Below, piece after piece: positions 61,070 through 64,000 of a DNA stretch of 64,000 nucleotides. Numbering within the stretch: position 1 is the first letter of the stretch; every line of letters begins with the position of its first letter. This stretch comes from Rossellomorea aquimaris. GTDB taxonomy: Bacteria; Bacillota; Bacilli; Bacillales; Bacillaceae_B. The DNA lies in contig NZ_JAIVAR010000003.1 in the NCBI RefSeq assembly GCF_020171925.1, positions 124,001 through 188,000 on the forward strand, read 5' to 3'. The notes below the pieces were generated by a model, which ran no database searches, had not been told where the DNA came from, and worked only from the letters and a program-made list of their open reading frames with translations. A program made the translations under genes and the position numbers.

Positions 61070-61849
61070 TTATGAGACCCCTGCCTTCTTACCGACTGCT
61101 TTGAACGTATTCTTAAGCGTACCGATCTCTTTGATTTCACATTCGATCACGCCGCCGTCCCCTACCATTTCAGCCCCTACAGGACTCCCTGTCAGGATGA
61201 CATCACCCGGTTTCAATGTCATGACCTTAGTTAGATAGGAAATCATCTCCTTGATCGGTACAATCATGAGCGATGTCGGGCTATTCTGCTTCTCTTCATC
61301 ATTCAGTCGTGCTTCCACATGGATGGAGGAAGGATCCAACTTGGTTTCAATCACCGGTCCTAGCGGGGTAAAAGTGTCAAATGACTTGCCGATCGTCCAG
61401 TGGCCTGCTTCATGAAAATATTGGGGTGCCGTGACATCGTTCCCGATTGTATAACCGAATACATAGTCTAGAATGTCCTCGGGGGAAACATCCTTCGCTT
61501 CCTTTCCGATCACGACGGCAAGCTCCGATTCGAATTTGACCGATTCTATGTTTTCTGGTATCACGATGTTTTCCTCCGGCCCAATGACAGATGAAGTCGG
61601 CTTAAAGAAAAAGACAGGGATCTCCGGCAGTGTGTCAGGGAGGTCACCCTGATGGGCTACGAAATTTGCTCCGATGCCAATAACCTGATTGGGCTTGAGC
61701 GGTGCGAGCATTTTTACCTCGTCCGCATTATAAACTCGTCCCGTATATTCCCAGTCTCCGTACATATCCCCTGAGATTTCTTTGATGATGCTTTCTTCAA
61801 GCACCCCGGTATAAACGTAATTATCTGCCTCGAATCGAGTGAATTTCAT
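61070..61849 (-). CDS. Fumarylacetoacetate hydrolase family protein
   Basis: A 259-residue metal-dependent C-C hydrolase/decarboxylase. GIGANFVAH near residues 57-65, FFKPTSSVIGPEENIVIP near 81-98, the metal-ligand VKFESELAVVIGKEAKDV near 104-121, YTIGNDVTA near 131-139 and GDVILTGSPVGA near 220-231. Such enzymes include oxaloacetate decarboxylase and 2-keto-acid hydrolases; neighbours hint at oxaloacetate/keto-acid turnover in glyoxylate use. AAGGAGATC precedes the ATG. Confidence 0.88.
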   Translation of the reverse strand: MKFTRFEADNYVYTGVLEESIIKEISGDMYGDWEYTGRVYNADEVKMLAPLKPNQVIGIGANFVAHQGDLPDTLPEIPVFFFKPTSSVIGPEENIVIPENIESVKFESELAVVIGKEAKDVSPEDILDYVFGYTIGNDVTAPQYFHEAGHWTIGKSFDTFTPLGPVIETKLDPSSIHVEARLNDEEKQNSPTSLMIVPIKEMISYLTKVMTLKPGDVILTGSPVGAEMVGDGGVIECEIKEIGTLKNTFKAVGKKAGVS

Positions 61850-62019
61850 TAGTGATGATCTCCTTTCAAAAATGCTTCGTATTTTAAGATGTTTCTAGTT
61901 TTTGTTGGTTAAAAACTTGCAGAAAGCAGTTCTTTTTTGCTTAAAAAAATGTTGAAACTGGAGTATTGCCTTTTACTCCACTTATTTTCCACATAGTTTT
62001 GCCTTGGAAATGTTATATA

Positions 62020-62220
62020 TTATCAAAAGTGGGGGGTTTATTATCAAAATATGAAATATATTATCAAAATATGGATTTTATTATCAAAAAACTAAATTTA
62101 TTATCAAATATCGAATTTTATTATCAAAAAACAAAATTCATTATCAAATATCGGATTTTATTATCAAAAAACTAAATTTATTATCAAATACTGGTCCTTA
62201 TTACCAAAAACCAGATTGCC
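62020..62220. repeat. 20 bp tandem array, about ten units
   Basis: TTATCAAA starts at 62020, 62041, 62061, 62081, 62101, 62121, 62141, 62161 and 62181, with TTACCAAA at 62201: one 21 bp step and then an exact 20 bp period. Each unit has a conserved TTATCAAA(A/T)A and a variable second half ending in TTTA. Two alternating unit types (AAAAACTAAATT and AATATCGGATTT) are visible in 62081-62180. It fills the 470 bp gap between the FAH and malate synthase genes. Confidence 0.88.
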
Positions 62221-62272
62221 CCCATTCATCGACTCTCTACTAACCGCCACAAGAGAGCCCCACTATGAAAAA

Positions 62273-62304
62273 GCAGGGCATTCCTCTACAGCAGAATGCC
62301 CTCC
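62273..62304 (-). terminator. Terminator of malate synthase G
   Basis: AGGGCATTC and GAATGCCCT pair, CTTTTTC following in minus orientation, 16 bp after the stop. Confidence 0.85.
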
Positions 62305-62319
62305 CTTTCCATCAAACTA

Positions 62320-64000
62320 TTATCTCTTAACCGGATACTTCGCCTTCGCTTCGATCCGTCTCTTGTGAAGGATCGGCTCAGTGTATCCGTTCGGTTGATC
62401 ATATCCTTTGAAGACTAAGTCGCATGTAGCCTGGAACGCGACCGAGTTATCAAAATCCGGCGCCATCGGACGGTACTCAGGGTCCCCTGCATTCTGGCCG
62501 TCAACGACTTTCGCCATGCGCTTGAGGGTTTCCATCACCTGCTCTTCTGTGCAGATGCCATGGTGAAGCCAGTTTGCCATATGCTGACTGGAAATCCTGA
62601 GCGTCGCACGGTCTTCCATCAACCCGACATTGTTGATGTCAGGTACTTTGGAGCAGCCCACTCCCTGTTCGACCCAGCGGACGACATAGCCAAGGATCCC
62701 TTGTGCGTTATTATCAAGCTCCTGCTGGATTTCTTCAGCCGACCATGATGGATTCTCTGCCGTCGGGATTGTAAGAATATCATCAATCAGATCTTCCCTC
62801 TTTTCAGCAAGCGCTTCCTGTACACTCGGTACAAACACTTCATGGTAATGCAAGGCGTGCAATGTAGCGGCTGTCGGTGATGGCACCCAAGCCGTATTGG
62901 CTCCAGCCTGCAAGTGACCGATCTTCTGCTGCATCATATCAGCCATCCTGTCAGGCATCGCCCACATCCCTTTACCGATTTGCGCATGTCCCTCGAATCC
63001 TGCAGACAATCCTACCTGCACATTCGATTTTTCATATCCTTGCAGCCATTTGGTCGCTTTCATATCATTCTTTCTGATCATCGGCCCCGCTTCCATCGAC
63101 GTGTGCATTTCATCACCCGTGCGATCAAGGAACCCGGTGTTGATGAAGACGATCCGTTCCCTCACTTCATTGATACAGTTCTTTAAGTTCAAGGTCGTGC
63201 GTCTTTCCTCATCCATGACCCCGATCTTTAGCGTATGCCTATCCAAATCAAGAAGATCCTCTACGCGGTTGAAAAGCTCATTGGCGAATGCCACTTCTTT
63301 AGATCCATGCATTTTCGGCTTCACGATGTAAACGGAGCCTTTTCGAGTATTTTGATAGCTTCCCGTTCCACGCAGCGTATGCTTGGCTATTAAACTCGTC
63401 ATCACCGTATCCAGGATTCCTTCCTGTACCTCGTTCCCGTCTTGATCGAGGACGGCACTGTTCGTCATGAGATGCCCCACGTTCCTGACAAACATAAGCG
63501 AGCGTCCGGAAAGGGTCGTTTCATCCCCAGCAGGAGTCTTGTAAACGCGATCGGAGTTCAACGTACGCGTCAGCTTTTTTCCTCCTTTTTCAAAAACCGA
63601 AGACAAGTCACCCTTCATCAGGCCCAGCCAGTTCCGATAGACAAGTACTTTATCCTCTGCGTCTACCGCTGCTACCGAGTCTTCACAGTCCATGATTGTC
63701 GTAACGGCAGATTCAAGGACAATATCCTTGATCTTGGCGTCATCCGATGCACCGATTGGATGCTTTTCATCAAACTGGATTTCGATGTGTAGACGGTTGT
63801 TTTTTAATAGAATGGAAGATGGATCGGATGCTTCTCCCTGGTACCCTGCAAACTTGGTTTCATCCGCCAAAACAGCCTGTTTTCCATTTGCTAATGTAAC
63901 CGATAATTTTCCGTCGATGACTTCGTATTTCAATGCTTCTTTATGGGAGGCGCCTTGTAGCGGGACGGCCTGGTCAAGGAAGTTACGGCCAAAATCGATG
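62320..64000 (-). CDS. glcB: Malate synthase G, C-terminal part
   Basis: Condenses glyoxylate and acetyl-CoA to malate. About 560 residues are visible and the frame runs unbroken past the right edge ([23 protein letters not shown] precedes the first internal Met), so about 160 N-terminal residues are missing from the ~725 expected. [28 protein letters not shown] with Arg/Glu/Asp metal-site region ([33 protein letters not shown]), [25 protein letters not shown] and the catalytic loop [12 protein letters not shown] are present. Form G, not the shorter form A. Confidence 0.95.
   Translation of the reverse strand, partial: IDFGRNFLDQAVPLQGASHKEALKYEVIDGKLSVTLANGKQAVLADETKFAGYQGEASDPSSILLKNNRLHIEIQFDEKHPIGASDDAKIKDIVLESAVTTIMDCEDSVAAVDAEDKVLVYRNWLGLMKGDLSSVFEKGGKKLTRTLNSDRVYKTPAGDETTLSGRSLMFVRNVGHLMTNSAVLDQDGNEVQEGILDTVMTSLIAKHTLRGTGSYQNTRKGSVYIVKPKMHGSKEVAFANELFNRVEDLLDLDRHTLKIGVMDEERRTTLNLKNCINEVRERIVFINTGFLDRTGDEMHTSMEAGPMIRKNDMKATKWLQGYEKSNVQVGLSAGFEGHAQIGKGMWAMPDRMADMMQQKIGHLQAGANTAWVPSPTAATLHALHYHEVFVPSVQEALAEKREDLIDDILTIPTAENPSWSAEEIQQELDNNAQGILGYVVRWVEQGVGCSKVPDINNVGLMEDRATLRISSQHMANWLHHGICTEEQVMETLKRMAKVVDGQNAGDPEYRPMAPDFDNSVAFQATCDLVFKGYDQPNGYTEPILHKRRIEAKAKYPVKR

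Noticed and set aside
61966..62175. Plus-strand open frame of 69 codons
   Set aside because: It is only a translation of the 20 bp tandem array; because 20 is not a multiple of 3 the peptide is a frame-cycling pattern, and there is no ribosome site.
62020..62220. CRISPR array
   Set aside because: Units are only 20 bp, with no separate repeat and spacer of usual length and no cas genes.
1..64000. Prophage, insertion sequence, integron or RNA genes
   Set aside because: No integrase, transposase, phage structural gene, tRNA or rRNA is recognisable on either strand.

Overview
The window reads as a chromosomal segment of an endospore-forming, low-to-medium G+C Bacillaceae. The evidence is strong AGGAGG-type ribosome sites with frequent TTG/GTG starts, close Bacillus-type homologues (YheC/D, YnzG, YkwC, NatAB/NatKR, Des, YfiR/YfiS, RlmCD), and Rho-independent hairpins after most genes. 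A marine Bacillus/Rossellomorea-like species is my guess. I see no rRNA, tRNA, CRISPR array, prophage or insertion sequence. Both edges cut genes: an mmsA/iolA-type dehydrogenase on the left and malate synthase G on the right.

Layout. 1-6 kb: two dehydrogenases, a YheC/D ATP-grasp protein, a DUF2254 membrane protein, a mismatch uracil glycosylase and a soluble PAS chemotaxis transducer. 6.3-6.9 kb: the stub of a lipoprotein gene ending in a 20-21 bp tandem array. 6.9-10.4 kb: a copper operon (copY-copZ-copA-glutaredoxin) behind two cop boxes. 10.6-15.1 kb: a cold-shock gene and a NatAB exporter facing its LytTR regulator and kinase. 15-25 kb: regulators (MerR/TipAS, AraC/GyrI), a divergent vWA/HTH pair, a ferritin-like protein, a fatty-acid desaturase beside a damaged DesR-like regulator with no kinase, a TRM11-like methylase and Nei. 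25-28.1 kb: a MFS exporter-TetR operon diverging from a tandem array of tiny, nearly identical genes, both promoters carrying the same operator. 28-38.8 kb: redox enzyme, diguanylate cyclase, SelO, GNAT, a YtrA-type GntR/ABC operon and several small membrane or secreted proteins. 38.8-50 kb: oligo-1,6-glucosidase, YkwC-like dehydrogenase, 2H phosphoesterase, glycosyltransferase, PAP2 phosphatase, DHA2 exporter, 5'-nucleotidase, YtkA-like lipoprotein and RlmCD. 50-64 kb: an S9 peptidase with a likely start-region frameshift, an orphan peptide-binding lipoprotein, an ECF sigma factor, thiM-thiD-thiE, a pentapeptide protein, and a lactate permease / IclR / FAH hydrolase / malate synthase G group for two-carbon and lactate use.

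Three features stand out. First, the 27.1-28.1 kb locus: TetR, a MFS exporter and at least five tandem copies of a ~139 bp unit encoding 35-36 residue peptides, three intact and two decayed and fused. Second, a dispersed family of ~50-56 bp palindromes (outer arm GGTACGTCCC and variants, inner GTTAACGC) occurring about fifteen times between genes, whose arm variants change together and so keep pairing. Third, two unrelated-sequence tandem arrays, at 6.65 kb and 62.02 kb, that share the same unusual 20-21 bp period with half of each unit conserved and half variable.
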